A stretch of DNA of 64,000 nt from Micromonospora sediminicola. GTDB lineage: Bacteria > Actinomycetota > Actinomycetes > Mycobacteriales > Micromonosporaceae. Within the stretch, counting starts at the first letter, position 1. The number at the start of each line of letters is the position of its first letter. The position numbers and the translations under genes were made by a program. Positions 25,487 to 35,250 of the stretch are shown in pieces. The DNA is taken from NCBI RefSeq assembly GCF_900089585.1, contig NZ_FLRH01000003.1, positions 4,579,123 through 4,643,122 of the forward strand. Reading direction: 5' to 3'. The notes beneath the pieces are model-generated. The model searched no databases. It saw only the letters and a list, made by a program, of their open reading frames with translations, and was not told the origin of the DNA.

Positions 25487-26736
25487 GTCGCCTCCCACGG
25501 GATCAGGGCCTCGACGTGGTAACCGGCGCCCGGCCGGGCCCCGGAGCGCAGCGTCCCGCCGTAGACGGCGAGCCGCTCCCGCAGCCCGATCAGGCCACGC
25601 CCACCCGTCGGGCCGGTCACGGCCGGGATGTCGGGCTCGGTGTTGCCGACCTCGATCCGCAGGGTCTGCGGCGCGTACTCGACGACGACCGTGCCGGCGG
25701 CGCCGGGCGCGTGCCGGACCATGTTGGTCAACGCCTCCTGCACCACCCGGTAGGCCGTCAACCCGACGCCGGAGGTGACCGGTCGTCGCTGGCCGGAAAT
25801 GGTCAGGCGCACCGGCACACCGGCGTCACGCACGCGTTCGATCAGTTCGGGCAGCCCTTCGATCCCGGGCTGGGGGTCCTCCGGATCGCCCGGTTCGGGC
25901 TGGGCCAGCAGGCCCATCACGTGCCGCAGCTCGGTCAGCGCGGACCGGCCGGTCGACTCGACGGCGAGCAGCGCCTCCCGCGCCTGATCCGGTGCGGCGG
26001 CGAGCACCGTCCGGGCTGCGCCGGCCTGGATGACCATCACGCTCACATGATGGGTCACGACGTCGTGCAGTTCGCGGGCGATGCGGGCCCGCTCACCGGC
26101 CACCGCGTCGCGCAACGCCTCCTCGTGGGCGCGGGCCTCGGCGGTGAGCCGCTGCTGGTCCTCACCCGCGCGGCGTCGCCACACGTGGTGACCACCGGCG
26201 GCGGCCACCAGCGGGGCCAGCAGGACGAACGGCAGACGGTCCGCCGGCACCGGGACGAGCATCAGCTCCCGCAGGCCCATGGCGAGCAGCGCGGCCACCG
26301 GGACCGACGCCAACGCCGGCAGCCGGTACGGGCTGTGCGCCGCCGCGCTGTAGACGGCGACAAGGCAGGTCAGCACCACACACGGGAACAGGTTCGGCTG
26401 CCGGGTCCCGTCCGTCGCCAGCACCAGTGACGCGGCGGCCATCGTCGCCCAGAGCACCGCGAGCGGATACCGGCGACGCAGCACCAGCGGCGCACACATG
26501 ACGAAGACCAGCAGCAGCGCCCCGAGACTCGATCCGGGCTCCGCCGGCCGCACCTCCGGCAGCGTCCCCAGCGGCGGCAACGGCGGCGGCAGCGGCGGCG
26601 GAACGCCGGCGTCGTCCGTGGCGGCCTGGAAGCACACGAGCCCGAGCACCGCCGCCAGCGCGGCGTCGAGCAGCAGCGCCCGCCAACCCGGCCTCGGCAG
26701 CGGTCCCGTCGCCACGATGCCCCTCACACGCGACAT
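25483..26736 (-). CDS. NarL-type sensor histidine kinase
   Basis: This 417-aa protein has four or five N-terminal transmembrane helices, a HisKA_3 dimerisation segment with the phospho-acceptor His near residue 223 (ERARIARELHDVVTHH), and a HATPase_c domain ending GGRGLIGLRERLAVYGGTL. A Pro-rich loop (PPPLPPPLPPLG) follows the first helix. The start sits in a 187-bp divergent region facing the ABC exporter. Bacitracin- or envelope-stress-type sensing is typical for such kinases, but the signal is unknown. Confidence 0.92.
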   Translation of the reverse strand: MSRVRGIVATGPLPRPGWRALLLDAALAAVLGLVCFQAATDDAGVPPPLPPPLPPLGTLPEVRPAEPGSSLGALLLVFVMCAPLVLRRRYPLAVLWATMAAASLVLATDGTRQPNLFPCVVLTCLVAVYSAAAHSPYRLPALASVPVAALLAMGLRELMLVPVPADRLPFVLLAPLVAAAGGHHVWRRRAGEDQQRLTAEARAHEEALRDAVAGERARIARELHDVVTHHVSVMVIQAGAARTVLAAAPDQAREALLAVESTGRSALTELRHVMGLLAQPEPGDPEDPQPGIEGLPELIERVRDAGVPVRLTISGQRRPVTSGVGLTAYRVVQEALTNMVRHAPGAAGTVVVEYAPQTLRIEVGNTEPDIPAVTGPTGGRGLIGLRERLAVYGGTLRSGARPGAGYHVEALIPWEAT

Positions 26737-26923
26737 TCTCGCCGCCGCGTGCCGTTTCCGGCATCAGCCACGGTGTGCAGGGCGACTACATCGCAGGGAT
26801 GACCCGGGGCGAAGATCCCACCCCGACGGTACGGCCGATGCGTCGCCGGACCGATGCCCGAGCCTCGGACCCGCCCCTAACGTCACGACGTCCGTACGAC
26901 CGGCCTGACCCGAGGGGCGACAC

Positions 26924-27598
26924 ATGAGCGAACCGGTGATCCAGCTGCGCGGGGTGACCCGCCGCTACGGCGAGGGCCCGCCGGCGCTGCGGGACGTGTC
27001 GCTGACCGTCCACCCCGGCGAGTCCGTCGCCGTGCTCGGACCGTCCGGCAGCGGGAAGTCGACGCTGCTCAACCTGCTCGCCGGGCTGGACCGGCCGGAC
27101 GCGGGCACGGTGGCCGTCGCCGGCACGCGACTGGAGAGCCTCGGCGAGGCCGCCACGGCCCGTTTCCGGCGCGCACACGTGGGCCTGGTCTTCCAGTTCT
27201 TCAACCTGCTCGACGACCTGACCGTCCTGGACAACGTGCTGCTGCCCGCCCAGCTGGCCGGCGCCCCGGCCCGCGCGTCCCGCGACCACGCGGCCCGCCT
27301 GCTGGACTCGCTCGGCATCACCCGGCACGCGCACACGTATCCGGGACGGCTCTCCGGCGGCGAGCGCCAGCGCGTCGCCGTCGCCCGCGCCCTGATCAAC
27401 CGTCCCGCGCTCCTGCTGGCCGACGAGCCGACCGGCGCGTTGGACACCGCCTCCGGCGAGGACGTGCGGCGCCTGCTCGACGAGCTGCACCACAGCGGCC
27501 AGACGATCGTGCTCGTCACCCATGACCTGCGGCTGGCGCAGGCGTGCGCCAGCCGCACCGTCCGGCTGCGCGACGGCCGGGTCGAGGGGGACGCGTGA
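26924..27598 (+). CDS. ABC transporter ATP-binding protein (MacB/LolD type)
   Basis: This 224-aa nucleotide-binding domain has Walker A GPSGSGKST, signature LSGGERQRVAVARAL, Walker B LLLADEPTGALD, and the H-loop VTHD. The ATG at 26,924 follows GAGGGGCGAC. The stop overlaps the permease start by 4 bp. With the FtsX permease it forms a type VII exporter-like pair that uses ATP for mechanical work at the membrane or for antimicrobial export. Confidence 0.93.
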   Translation: MSEPVIQLRGVTRRYGEGPPALRDVSLTVHPGESVAVLGPSGSGKSTLLNLLAGLDRPDAGTVAVAGTRLESLGEAATARFRRAHVGLVFQFFNLLDDLTVLDNVLLPAQLAGAPARASRDHAARLLDSLGITRHAHTYPGRLSGGERQRVAVARALINRPALLLADEPTGALDTASGEDVRRLLDELHHSGQTIVLVTHDLRLAQACASRTVRLRDGRVEGDA

Positions 27599-29892
27599 CC
27601 GGCCTCGGTCGGGTCGTCCGGTCCGGCCTCCGGCGTCGCCGGGTGCAGACCGCCGTCATCGGGCTCGTCACGGCGGCCGCGGTCACCGCGACGGTGCTCG
27701 GCGCCGGGCTGCTGGTCGCGTCGACGGCGCCCTTCGACGACGCGTTCGCGACCCAGCGGGGAGCCCACCTGACCGTGCGGACGAATCCCGGCGCGGTGAC
27801 GAAGACGCAGCTCGCCGCCTCGGCCTCGGCGCCCGGCGTGGTCGCCGCCGCCGGACCGTACCGGGTGCTGGTGGTCACCTTCACCGATCGCGGCGGGATA
27901 GGGCTGCCCCCGCTGACCGTCGTCGCCCGCGCCGACCCGGCCGGCCCGGTCGACCGCGTCGAGCTGGCCGACGGGCGGTGGCCGGCCCGCCCGGACGAGA
28001 TCGTACTGGCCGGCGGCGCCGTCCGCCTTCCGCCCGGCTCCCGCCTGGCCACGCCCGACGGCGCCGACTTCACCGTGGTCGGTACGGCGCGGTCGGTCAG
28101 CGACACCGCCGGCGCCTGGGTCCTGCCGTCCGCCGTCGGCGTGCTCGACGGGCCGGGGACGGCCGGCGGCTACCAGATGCTCTACCGGTTCACCGACGCG
28201 CGCACCGCGGCGGAGGTCGGGACCGGCCGCGACGCCGTAGTCGCGACGTTGCCGTCCGACGCGGTCGCCGGCGCCCGGTCCTGGTTGGACGTGCGACAGC
28301 AGGCCGTCGAGGACGCGGCCGTCTTCGTGCCGTTCCTCGTCGCGTTCGCGCTGCTCGGCATCGTGATGGCCACGCTGGTGGTCGGCACGGTGGTCGCCGG
28401 GACGGTGGGCGCGGCCACCCGCCGCATCGGCATCCTCAAGGCGCTCGGCTGCACGCCCGCCGGCGTCGTCCGCGCCTATGTCGCCCAGGCGCTGGTGCCG
28501 GCCACCGTCGGCGCCGTCGCCGGAACCGTCACCGGCAACCTGATCGCGCTGCCGGTGCTGGCCGAGACCGAGCAGCTCTACGGCTCGGCCGACGCCACGA
28601 TCGCCTGGTGGGTGACCGCCCTGGCCGCCGCCGGGGTGCTGACCGTGGTGGCGGTGACCGCGTGGGCGGGTGCGTTGCGGGCCGGCCGGCTGCGCACCGT
28701 CGACGCCATCGCGGTCGGACGGGCGTCCGGCCCCGCACGGGGCCGGTGGGCCTCACGTGTGGCGGCGCGGCTGCCGGTGGCCAGGCCGGTGGGGCTCGGC
28801 CTGGCCCGCCCGTTCACCCGACCGGTGGCCACGGTCGCGATCCTGCTGGCCGTCGCGACGGGCACGGCGGCGGTGACGTTCGCGACCGGGCTCGGCGCGT
28901 CGCTGCTGCGCATCCAGACCGCCCTCGACCAGAACGTCGCGGACGTCACGGTGGGCGGCGACCGCGCCGCCGGACCCGGCGCCCCGCTCACCGCCGATCC
29001 CGCCGCGGTGCTGGCGGCGATCGACGCCCAGCGGGGCACCCGGGCGAGGTACGGCCTCGTCCAGACACCGGGCACGGTGGTGGGCGTCTCCGAGCCGGTC
29101 TCCGTCACCGCGATCACCGGGGACGCGACGTGGGACGGCTTCGAGATGGTGTCGGGACGCTGGTTCACCGCGCCCGGCGAGGCCGTCGCCGGCGGTCCCC
29201 TGCTGAGGGCGACCGGAGCCCGGATCGGCGACACCGTCACGGTCCACGTCGACGGCGCCCCGGCGCGCCTGCGCATCGTCGGCGAGGTCTTCGAGTCCAC
29301 CATGGCCGTGATCGCCGACACCGCCGCGATCGCCGGCCGGAAGCCGGCCGAGTACCGGATCGCCCTCACCCCGGGCGCCGACGCCGGCGACTACGCGCAG
29401 CGGCTGACCGGCGCACTCGCCGCCCAGGCCCTGACCGCCCAGCCGACCGGCCCGGAGACCGACCCGCTCCTGGTGGTCGTGGAGGGGCTGACCGCGACGC
29501 TGACCCTGCTGCTCCTCGCGGTGGCCGCGCTCGGTGTGCTCAACATGCTCGTCCTCGACCTGCGCGACCGGGTCCACGACCTCGGCGTCCACAAGGCACT
29601 CGGCATGACGCCGGGCCAGACGATCGCGATGGTGGTCGCGTCCGTCGCCGGGGTGGGGCTGCTCGGCGGGCTGCTCGGCGTACCCGCCGGCATGGCGATG
29701 CAACGGCTCGTCGTCCCCGCCATGGCCGCCAGCGGCGGACTGCGCCTGCCGGAGACGCTGCTCGACGTGTACGGGCCGGTCCTCCTGACGGCGTTGGCGT
29801 TGGGCGGGCCGGTGACGGCCCTGCTCGGAGCGCTGCTGCCGGCCGGATGGGCGGCCCGGACCCGGACGGCGACGGCGCTGCGCAGCGAGTAG
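27595..29892 (+). CDS. FtsX/MacB-type ABC permease with two FtsX domains
   Basis: This 765-aa protein has an N-terminal TM helix (TAVIGLVTAAAVTATVLGAGLLV), an extracellular MacB-like domain, a first block of three TM helices (about 240-370), a second N-terminal helix and extracellular domain (about 430-620), and a final block of three TM helices. The duplicated FtsX layout is typical of actinobacterial antimicrobial-stress exporters. The GTG start overlaps the ATPase stop. It is probably controlled by the divergent kinase/regulator pair. Confidence 0.9.
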   Translation: MTGLGRVVRSGLRRRRVQTAVIGLVTAAAVTATVLGAGLLVASTAPFDDAFATQRGAHLTVRTNPGAVTKTQLAASASAPGVVAAAGPYRVLVVTFTDRGGIGLPPLTVVARADPAGPVDRVELADGRWPARPDEIVLAGGAVRLPPGSRLATPDGADFTVVGTARSVSDTAGAWVLPSAVGVLDGPGTAGGYQMLYRFTDARTAAEVGTGRDAVVATLPSDAVAGARSWLDVRQQAVEDAAVFVPFLVAFALLGIVMATLVVGTVVAGTVGAATRRIGILKALGCTPAGVVRAYVAQALVPATVGAVAGTVTGNLIALPVLAETEQLYGSADATIAWWVTALAAAGVLTVVAVTAWAGALRAGRLRTVDAIAVGRASGPARGRWASRVAARLPVARPVGLGLARPFTRPVATVAILLAVATGTAAVTFATGLGASLLRIQTALDQNVADVTVGGDRAAGPGAPLTADPAAVLAAIDAQRGTRARYGLVQTPGTVVGVSEPVSVTAITGDATWDGFEMVSGRWFTAPGEAVAGGPLLRATGARIGDTVTVHVDGAPARLRIVGEVFESTMAVIADTAAIAGRKPAEYRIALTPGADAGDYAQRLTGALAAQALTAQPTGPETDPLLVVVEGLTATLTLLLLAVAALGVLNMLVLDLRDRVHDLGVHKALGMTPGQTIAMVVASVAGVGLLGGLLGVPAGMAMQRLVVPAMAASGGLRLPETLLDVYGPVLLTALALGGPVTALLGALLPAGWAARTRTATALRSE

Positions 29893-29929
29893 CGGGACCG
29901 CCCAGGATCGGGTGGCGCCGCGACGCGGA

Positions 29930-31399
29930 TCAGCCGAGGCCGGGCCAGGCGGCGAGGTAGCCGCCGCCGGCGCCGAGGGACGGACCGGGCCCGCGCCAGA
30001 AGCCGGCCCGGTCCACCTGCGCCGCCGCCGCCGCGACGCCGCCGGCCACGGCCACCCCGCGCACGACGCCGGCACCGCCGTCGGTGAACACCACCCAGGT
30101 CAGCCGCCGCCGCAGGTCGGCGGAGAGCACCAGCACCCAGGCGTCACCACCGGCGTACGGGGCCAGCCGCCGGCCGCCGAGCGTCACCTGGGCGCGGCCG
30201 GCGATCTGGTACGCGGAAACCCCGCCGGCGTAGATCCGACCGGACTCGTCGGCGGTGACCGCGAGCGGCGTGATGGTGTTGCCCCGGTCGCCCTTGCTGT
30301 CGATGCGGCTGATCACCGCCTGACCGGCGAGCTGGCGTCCCGAGGCGGGATCGAAGCGCGCGAGGTAGGTGTAGTGCGCGTTCCCGGTGTTGCTGGCCCG
30401 GCTGAAGTCGTCGGTGACCACGTTCGGCGCGGGCCGCCCCAGGTCGGCGGCCGAACGCGCGAAGACCGTGTTCCCGCCGTCGGTCTCGCCGGCCACGTAC
30501 AACCGCCCGTCCCGGCCCATCGCCACGCGGTCGGCGCGGCTGTCCGCGCACAGGTCACCCAGCCGGTCCACGGGATGGTCGTACGCACGCCAACGCAGCG
30601 CGCCCCGCCGGTCGTAGGCGTGCACGTACGCGATCTGCACCGGCACGCACCGCGCGCCGCCGGTCTGCCGGAAACCGCTGACGAAGACCAGGCCGCTGCG
30701 GTCGTCCACGGCGACGTCGCTGACCGTGCGGCCGCCCAGCGCCATCCGGGCCAGCGTCGCGCCGCCCAGGTCGTACACCGTGACCGTGGAACCACTCAGG
30801 GCCGCGACCGTGCCGGCGGATCCGACCGCGACCCGGCTGGTCGGCCCGCCGCGCTGCCAGCGCGCCCGCCCGGCGGCCGCGTCCAGCAGCACGGCGCCGC
30901 GGTCGGTCGCCACGGCGATCTCCCCGCCGCCGCGGCGTACCTCCAGGTCCTCGACCGCGCCGGCCAGCCGGACGGTACGCAGCAGCCGGCGACCGGTGCC
31001 GTCGAGCAGCAGCAGCGCGCCGGCGCCACCCCGACCGATCGTCGTCGTCGGTCCGCCCGGCAGGCCGGTGAACCGCCCACCGACCACGATCTGGCATGCC
31101 GGGGTCACGTCCACCGCGCTCGCCGTGCCGCCGGCGCGCCCCAGGTAGGACCCGGCGGTCGGGCTGAGCCGGTTCGACGACCGGGGCGCCGACCCGGGCC
31201 GCGGGCAGTCGACGGGCGCGGGTCCCAGCCCGGCCCGGCCGGCGGACGGGGTCGAGGGTGGGGCGACGCGGTCCGCGCTGACCGTCGTGGGCGCAGCCGC
31301 GCCGGGGCGGTCCGGCGGGCCCGCGCCGCACCCGGACGACAGCAGCACCAGGACGACGCCGACCGCCATCCGTCGACGGGACTGGGGGATCGCGCGCAC
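29930..31399 (-). CDS. Secreted lipoprotein with beta-propeller (PQQ/SBBP-like) repeats
   Basis: This 489-aa protein starts at a GTG with GGAGGA 7 nt upstream. It has a lipoprotein signal peptide (MAVGVVLVLLSSGC, Cys at about residue 24). A seven-blade-like repeat pattern follows, with recurring units such as GRLYVAGETDGGNTVF, YLARFDPASGRQLAGQ and GRIYAGGVSAYQIAG. It has no catalytic motif. It probably scaffolds or senses at the cell surface. The gene stands alone, convergent with the FtsX exporter. Confidence 0.75.
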   Translation of the reverse strand: MRAIPQSRRRMAVGVVLVLLSSGCGAGPPDRPGAAAPTTVSADRVAPPSTPSAGRAGLGPAPVDCPRPGSAPRSSNRLSPTAGSYLGRAGGTASAVDVTPACQIVVGGRFTGLPGGPTTTIGRGGAGALLLLDGTGRRLLRTVRLAGAVEDLEVRRGGGEIAVATDRGAVLLDAAAGRARWQRGGPTSRVAVGSAGTVAALSGSTVTVYDLGGATLARMALGGRTVSDVAVDDRSGLVFVSGFRQTGGARCVPVQIAYVHAYDRRGALRWRAYDHPVDRLGDLCADSRADRVAMGRDGRLYVAGETDGGNTVFARSAADLGRPAPNVVTDDFSRASNTGNAHYTYLARFDPASGRQLAGQAVISRIDSKGDRGNTITPLAVTADESGRIYAGGVSAYQIAGRAQVTLGGRRLAPYAGGDAWVLVLSADLRRRLTWVVFTDGGAGVVRGVAVAGGVAAAAAQVDRAGFWRGPGPSLGAGGGYLAAWPGLG

Positions 31400-31554
31400 G
31401 CCACTTCCTCCATCGGCCGCGGCACCACGTCGGACGCTCCGGCGGCGAGGCGCAGAGTAGCAATCCTCCCAACGGCGGGTCCGGGCCGGCATTCGGCGAG
31501 CCTCGTCGCGGTCCGTTCCGCCTCGGGCGAGGGCACCGGCGACGTCGCGAGCGC

Positions 31555-32394
31555 CTACGGCTTGCGGGCGAGCAGTCCGACGAAGGTGTGGTAGGTGTCG
31601 GTCTGCTTCGGCGCGGGCGTGCCCGGATCCGGACGCCACTCGGCCAACGGCACCAGCCCCGGCTCCAGCAGGGTCAACCCGTCGGCGAAGGAGAGGATCT
31701 CCTCGTCGGTCCGCCACCGGCCGGTGCCCAGCGACTCGTTGAAGACCCGCTCGACCTCGCGGGCCTTCCGGGAGCCCTCCGGGTCCCGCTCACCCGGATC
31801 ACGGAAGTGCGAGATCGCCACGTAACTGCCCGACGGCAGCGCGTCGATCAACTCCGCCGACACGGCTCGCGGCTGCTCGTCGTCGCCGAGATGGTGCAGG
31901 ATCGCGAAGAGCAACAACCCGATCGGCCGGTCGAAGTCGAGGAACCGGCGGACGTCGGGATCGCCGAGGATCTCCTGCGGGCGTCGGATGTCGGCCTGGA
32001 TCACCGTCGTCGTGCCCTCCGCGGCGAGCAGCGCGCGCCCGTGCGCCAGGACGATCGGGTCGTTGTCCACGTAGACCACGCGGGCGCTCGGGTCGTGCGC
32101 GGTGGCGACCTCGTGCACGTTGCCCTGGGTGGGCAGCCCGGACCCGACGTCCAGGAACTGGTCGATGCCGGCCTCGCTGACGAGGAAGCGCACCACGCGG
32201 CGCAGGAAGGCCCGGTTGGCCTGACCGGCGGCCGGCCCGTCCGGCGTGATCCGCAGGGCGTGCTCGGCGACCTGCCGGTCGACCTCGAAGTTGTCCTTGC
32301 CGCCCAGGAAGTAGTCGTACACCCGGGCCACGCTGGGAACGGTGCGGTCGATTCCGGGGGGTGCGGCCTTGTCGCCGGTCAATGGCCTCTCCAT
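31555..32394 (-). CDS. SAM-dependent methyltransferase, DUF574 (Methyltransf_19) family
   Basis: This 279-aa protein carries the family signature near the N-terminus (VPSVARVYDYFLGGKDNFEVDR), the SAM-binding FLDVGSGLPTQGNVHE (about 79-94) and VVYVDNDPIVLAHGRALL. The family is expanded in filamentous actinomycetes, with few tested members, some acting in secondary metabolism. The length is usual. It is monocistronic and follows the DinB remnant on the same strand. Confidence 0.9.
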   Translation of the reverse strand: MERPLTGDKAAPPGIDRTVPSVARVYDYFLGGKDNFEVDRQVAEHALRITPDGPAAGQANRAFLRRVVRFLVSEAGIDQFLDVGSGLPTQGNVHEVATAHDPSARVVYVDNDPIVLAHGRALLAAEGTTTVIQADIRRPQEILGDPDVRRFLDFDRPIGLLLFAILHHLGDDEQPRAVSAELIDALPSGSYVAISHFRDPGERDPEGSRKAREVERVFNESLGTGRWRTDEEILSFADGLTLLEPGLVPLAEWRPDPGTPAPKQTDTYHTFVGLLARKP

Positions 32395-32404
32395 CCGATT
32401 CTGG

Positions 32405-32784
32405 TCAGCGCGCGGGGTGCTGAGGGCGGCTCCGGACTTCGTCCCGGAGTCTAGCGACCGGACGATGTGGATTGTCGCCCCGTTGGTACCGCTCCCAGCG
32501 GATCGGCCGCCGCCAGCGGTAGCGGTCGCGCAGCAGGGCGATCTCGGCGCCGTAATGGATCAGCTCCCGGTTGACGTGCGGGACGATGCCCTCCATGGGA
32601 AACCGCGCGCCGAGTTCGGTGCGGCCGACGTGTCACGTGGGCGGACGCTCCAGCAGCCGCGCACCGGCTCCCAGAAGTACTCCGCATCGGCAAGACCGTG
32701 CAGCCGCGGCCGCAGGTACTTCTGCCAGTGCCGGTCCAACTGGTCCGCGAGCCGCTCGCTTCTCCCCATTTCCGCACACTGCAT
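32405..32784 (-). pseudogene. Decayed DinB-like gene (internal deletion)
   Basis: Reading the minus strand, an N-terminal piece (ERLADQLDRHWQKYLRPRLHGLADAEYFWEPVRGCW) matches the start of actinobacterial DinB-family proteins of about 180-200 aa. It then jumps, with a frame change near 32,590, into a C-terminal piece (PHVNRELIHYGAEIALLRDRYRWR) with the family's His-containing helix. The middle of roughly 100 residues is missing. The two halves are in different frames, so no functional protein can be made. DinB proteins are mycothiol- or bacillithiol-dependent metalloenzymes. Confidence 0.75.
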
Positions 32785-32802
32785 CGAGGAGCCCGGGCAT
32801 GA

Positions 32803-34152
32803 TCACGACCGCGGTCGCCTGACCTCCTGATCCCCCGCGCGCGGCACCGCTGCCGCGCCGTCGCCGGTGGGGCCCTGTTCGCCGGTCCGCTCGCCGTCCG
32901 CCTCGCTCGGCCCGGCCGCCGCCCGCTGGCCGGGAACGGCGCCCGTACGCGGGGCACGGCGGATCCGGCGCAGCACGCCGTGCCAGTTCGGGGTCTCGGC
33001 GCTGTCGTCGAACGCCCGGGCCACCACCACGTCGGTCGAGGAGTGGGCCAGGATGGAGATGACGATGGTCAACGCGACGAGGTGGAACACCTCGTCCGCG
33101 GCGCCGATGCCGGCCTCCAGCACGAGCAGCCCGTAGACCACCGAGGCGAAACCCTTCGGCCCGAACCACATCGCCGCGGCCTGCTCGCGCAGGCTCAGCC
33201 CGGAACGCAGGAACGACACCCACAGCGCGACCGGCCGGGCCACCACGATGGCCAGCAGCGCGAACACCCAGCCGGTCCAGGGAATCTCGCCGAGGAACCC
33301 GGGCGAGATCAGCGCCCCGAACACCAGCAGCGCGGCCAGCTTCAGCAGCTCCGCGACGTTCTCTCCGAAATGCTCGAACGCGGCCCGCTCCCGGGCCCCG
33401 AAGGTCGCCACCGTGATGCCGGCGGCGAACGCGGCCAGGAACAGGTTGCCGTGGGTGGCCTTGCCCAGCGCCAGCACCAGCAACCCGATCGCCACCCCGT
33501 TCAACGGCGCGTACGCCGCCGACGCGGCGAAGAACCGGGTCCGCTCCAACGCGATCGCGAGCAGCGGCACCAGCACCCCGATCGCCAGGCCGACGGCCAG
33601 CTCGGTCGCCAGCTCCCCGAGGTGCAGGTCGTCCGAGCCGGCCGCGACGGCCAGCAGCACCACCACGAACGGCAGCGCCAGCCCGTCGTTCACGCCCGAC
33701 TCCACGTTGAGCAGGTGCCGCAACCGCGCCGGCACCTTGTCGTTGCCGACCAGCGCGGCGGCGAACACCGGATCGGTCGGCGCCAGGATCGCGCCGATCA
33801 GCAGCGCCTCGGGCCAGTCCAGGCCGGCCACGTAGTGCGCCAACACGGCGGTGACCAGCAGGGTCAGCGGAAGACCCCACCCCAGCGCCCGGCCCGGCAG
33901 CCGCCACGCGCTGCGCAGGTCCGCCCAGCCCACGCGCATCCCGTCGGTGAACAGCACCGCGAACAGCGCCAGCTCCGCCAGCTGCGCCACGATCGGCGAG
34001 TCCGCCCGCAGGTGCAGCACCCCGGTGGTGCCCTCGCCGAGGGCGAAGCCGGCGACCAGGAACAGCGCCGCGGTCGACAGGATCGTCCGCTTGGCCAACG
34101 CCGACACCAGCACGGCGGCGAGCAGGACGACAGCGAAGGAGAGCAGCAGCAC
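32803..34152 (-). CDS. CPA1-type Na+/H+ (cation/proton) antiporter
   Basis: This 449-aa protein has about twelve hydrophobic helices. The antiporter core motif APTDPVFAAALVGNDKVPARLRHLLNVESGVNDG (about residues 120-153) contains the conserved Asp pair. The C-terminal 60 residues are a hydrophilic tail. The GTG at 34,152 has GGAGG 5 nt upstream. It exchanges sodium or potassium for protons across the plasma membrane. It is divergent from the ABC-2 exporter at 34,363. Confidence 0.9.
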   Translation of the reverse strand: MLLLSFAVVLLAAVLVSALAKRTILSTAALFLVAGFALGEGTTGVLHLRADSPIVAQLAELALFAVLFTDGMRVGWADLRSAWRLPGRALGWGLPLTLLVTAVLAHYVAGLDWPEALLIGAILAPTDPVFAAALVGNDKVPARLRHLLNVESGVNDGLALPFVVVLLAVAAGSDDLHLGELATELAVGLAIGVLVPLLAIALERTRFFAASAAYAPLNGVAIGLLVLALGKATHGNLFLAAFAAGITVATFGARERAAFEHFGENVAELLKLAALLVFGALISPGFLGEIPWTGWVFALLAIVVARPVALWVSFLRSGLSLREQAAAMWFGPKGFASVVYGLLVLEAGIGAADEVFHLVALTIVISILAHSSTDVVVARAFDDSAETPNWHGVLRRIRRAPRTGAVPGQRAAAGPSEADGERTGEQGPTGDGAAAVPRAGDQEVRRPRS

Positions 34153-34362
34153 GGGAACCTCCGGAGGGCACGGCGAAGCAGGGTGCCGACCAGACTTCCC
34201 GGCGCTCCACGGATCCGGCCGATCATATCCGTCCCGTGTCCGAGGCGCCCTGTAGGTGCACGGGGGCGGCTTCCGCACCCGCCGGATCGTGAGTACGGTT
34301 ACCGCTGGTGTGCCGGGAAGCCTGGTCGGCGTTCGTGATCGTCGTCGACCGGAAGGCCCCTG

Positions 34363-35250
34363 ATGACCGCACCTGCCATCCGCACGGACCAGCTCACCAA
34401 ACGCTACGGACGGCTCCTCGCCCTGAACGGGCTGGACCTGACCGTCGACGCCGGCGAGGTGTTCGGGTTCCTCGGCCCCAACGGCGCCGGCAAGTCCACC
34501 ACCATCCGGCTGCTGCTCGGCCTGGCCCGACCCACCGCCGGCCGGGCCCGGATCTTCGACGTCGACGCCGGCGACGTGGCCGCCGCGCACCGACTGCTGG
34601 CGTACGTGCCCGCCGACGTCTCGCTGTGGCCGCAGCTCACCGGCGCGGAACTGCTGGACCTGCTCGCCGCCACCGGCCCGGGCGTCGACGTCGCGTACCG
34701 CGCCGATCTGGTCGCCCGCTTCGACGTCGACCTGTCCCGGCCGGCCCGGACCTACTCCACCGGCAACCGGCAGAAGGTGGCGCTGGTGGCCGCGTTCGCG
34801 ACCCGCGCTCCCCTGCTGGTGCTCGACGAACCCACCAGCGGCCTGGACCCTCTGATGGAACTGCAGTTCCGCCGCGCCGTCGCCGAGGCGCGCGACAACG
34901 GACAGACCGTGTTCCTCTGCTCCCACCAGCTCGCCGAGGTGGAGGCGGTCTGCGACCGGGTGGGGATCCTGCGGGCCGGCCGGCTCGTCGACGTCGCGAC
35001 CGTGCCCGAGCTGCGGCGGCTGCACCGCAGCGAGGTCACCGCCCGGTTCACCGGCCCTGCGCCCGACCTGGCGGGCGTGCCCGGCGTCGACCTGCTCGAC
35101 CAGTCGGACGGGACGCTGCGCTTCACCCTGGCCGGCCCGCCCGGCGCGGCGCTGCGCGTGCTCGCCGCCGCCGAGGTCACCGCCCTCGCCGTACGCGAAC
35201 CCAGCCTGGAGGAGATCTTCCTGGACTACTACGGGCAGGCCGCCCGGTGA
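34363..35250 (+). CDS. ABC-2 type exporter, ATP-binding protein
   Basis: This 295-aa protein has Walker A GPNGAGKST, signature YSTGNRQKVALVAAF and Walker B LLVLDEPTSGLD, then the DrrA-like C-terminal extension (residues about 220-295) seen in drug and polyketide-antibiotic exporters. It overlaps the permease gene by 4 bp (GTGA). No regulator gene lies next to it on the same strand. Confidence 0.92.
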   Translation: MTAPAIRTDQLTKRYGRLLALNGLDLTVDAGEVFGFLGPNGAGKSTTIRLLLGLARPTAGRARIFDVDAGDVAAAHRLLAYVPADVSLWPQLTGAELLDLLAATGPGVDVAYRADLVARFDVDLSRPARTYSTGNRQKVALVAAFATRAPLLVLDEPTSGLDPLMELQFRRAVAEARDNGQTVFLCSHQLAEVEAVCDRVGILRAGRLVDVATVPELRRLHRSEVTARFTGPAPDLAGVPGVDLLDQSDGTLRFTLAGPPGAALRVLAAAEVTALAVREPSLEEIFLDYYGQAAR

